Source: Nitrospirota bacterium (GTDB lineage Bacteria > Nitrospirota > Leptospirillia > Leptospirillales > Leptospirillaceae). Taken from it: DNA of 64,000 bases. Positions 63,628 to 64,000 of the stretch are shown one piece after another (position 1 is the stretch's first letter; each line of letters begins with the position of its first letter). The translations under genes and the position numbers were made by a program. A model generated the notes under the pieces. It was not told the origin of the DNA. It saw only the letters and a program-made list of their open reading frames with translations, and did no database searches. The stretch is taken from contig JAMCWM010000008.1 of assembly GCA_023481175.1 (NCBI GenBank), forward strand, positions 62,001 through 126,000, written 5' to 3'.

Positions 63628-64000
63628 CGAGTCTGCCGACCTCTTCCAGGGTGCCCGGTTCCTCGAAGAGATGCGTGGCGCCCGGAACGATGACCATCTT
63701 TTTCGCGCATCGAAGCGGACCGAAGGCCTCCCGGTTCAGGGCGATCACCTCCCGGTCGAGTTCCCCCACCAGAAACAGGGTTGGCGCCATGACCCCGGCC
63801 AGGGCCCGGAGGCTGGCCATGTCGGGGCGTCCTCCCCGCGAGACCACGGCGAAGACATCGGGTCCGAGAAGGGAGGCGGCTTCAAGGGCCGCCGCAGAAC
63901 CGGTGCTGGCTCCAAAAAGGCCCAGCGGCAAAGACTCCGTCTCCTCGTTCGTCTTCACCCATGCCCCCGCGGCCATCAGCCTCTCCGTCAGAAGGCGGAT
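63587..64000 (-). CDS. Alpha/beta hydrolase (dienelactone-hydrolase like), 5'-truncated by window edge
   Basis: The frame is open to the right edge. Visible are the nucleophile elbow GASTGSAAALEAA (GxSxG), an acid residue in LFLVGELDREV, and the catalytic His in PGATHLFEEPG, the layout of DLH-type hydrolases. The N-terminal part is outside the window. Convergent with the phosphoribosyltransferase gene, overlapping it by 41 bases; both families often occur together. Confidence 0.8.
   Translation of the reverse strand: MRLLTERLMAAGAWVKTNEETESLPLGLFGASTGSAAALEAASLLGPDVFAVVSRGGRPDMASLRALAGVMAPTLFLVGELDREVIALNREAFGPLRCAKKMVIVPGATHLFEEPGTLEEVGRLATDWFLLHLPPHA

Overview
The window is a GC-rich stretch of a Gram-negative chromosome, mostly conserved housekeeping genes packed into operons with 4-base ATGA or GTGA overlaps and many GTG or TTG starts. 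TolC-type export and SecDF-YajC point to a Gram-negative envelope. HrcA with a CIRCE element, two-subunit glycyl-tRNA synthetase, BioW, a plant-type acyl-ACP desaturase and a plasma-membrane type H+-ATPase together suggest an acidophilic Nitrospirota bacterium such as Leptospirillum. That assignment is inference; no rRNA gene is present to test it.

Layout. 1-1012: 3'-truncated penicillin-binding transpeptidase (minus). 1145-6318: minus-strand operon bioB-bioW-bioF plus a glycogen-debranching enzyme. 6638-27469: long plus-strand block with clpC, tsaD, argS, tgt, yajC-secD-secF, a small membrane protein, recJ, a RelA/SpoT enzyme, fdhE, a second small membrane protein, then CIRCE-controlled hrcA-grpE-dnaK-dnaJ, rsmE and an RDD protein. 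27423-34319: minus-strand efflux operon (TolC-like, HlyD-like, double ATPase, two ABC-2 permeases) ending in an alkyltransferase gene. 34601-37403: scarred accessory segment with a broken AraC regulator, an ISL3 transposase remnant, the tail of a DNA methyltransferase and an intact AIPR-type defence gene. 37926-43808: a CBS-GGDEF-GGDEF-EAL protein, a P-type H+-ATPase with an XRE-cupin regulator, and a CDGSH protein.

43946-56460: glyQS, ribD-ribE, yacG, cobI, an unknown membrane gene and cobM in one overlapping run; then an acyl-ACP desaturase behind a near-consensus sigma-54 promoter; then cobQ-cobD-cobC. 56589-59090: a small MerR/BldC-like DNA-binding protein and a VpsR-like sigma-54 activator. 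59843-64000: a stress-like cluster with a small unknown ORF, two paralogous unknown proteins flanking a CBS-pair protein, Hsp20, a phosphoribosyltransferase and a convergent alpha/beta hydrolase cut by the window edge.

Functionally the window links protein quality control (ClpC, HrcA/GrpE/DnaK/DnaJ, Hsp20), translation and tRNA modification, cofactor synthesis (biotin, riboflavin, cobalamin), stringent and c-di-GMP signalling, and sigma-54 regulation. The least explained parts are the paralogue/CBS cluster at 60.2-62.3 kb, the membrane gene between cobI and cobM, the AIPR segment, and the sigma-54 promoter with an upstream inverted repeat before the desaturase. No tRNA, rRNA or CRISPR array was recognised.
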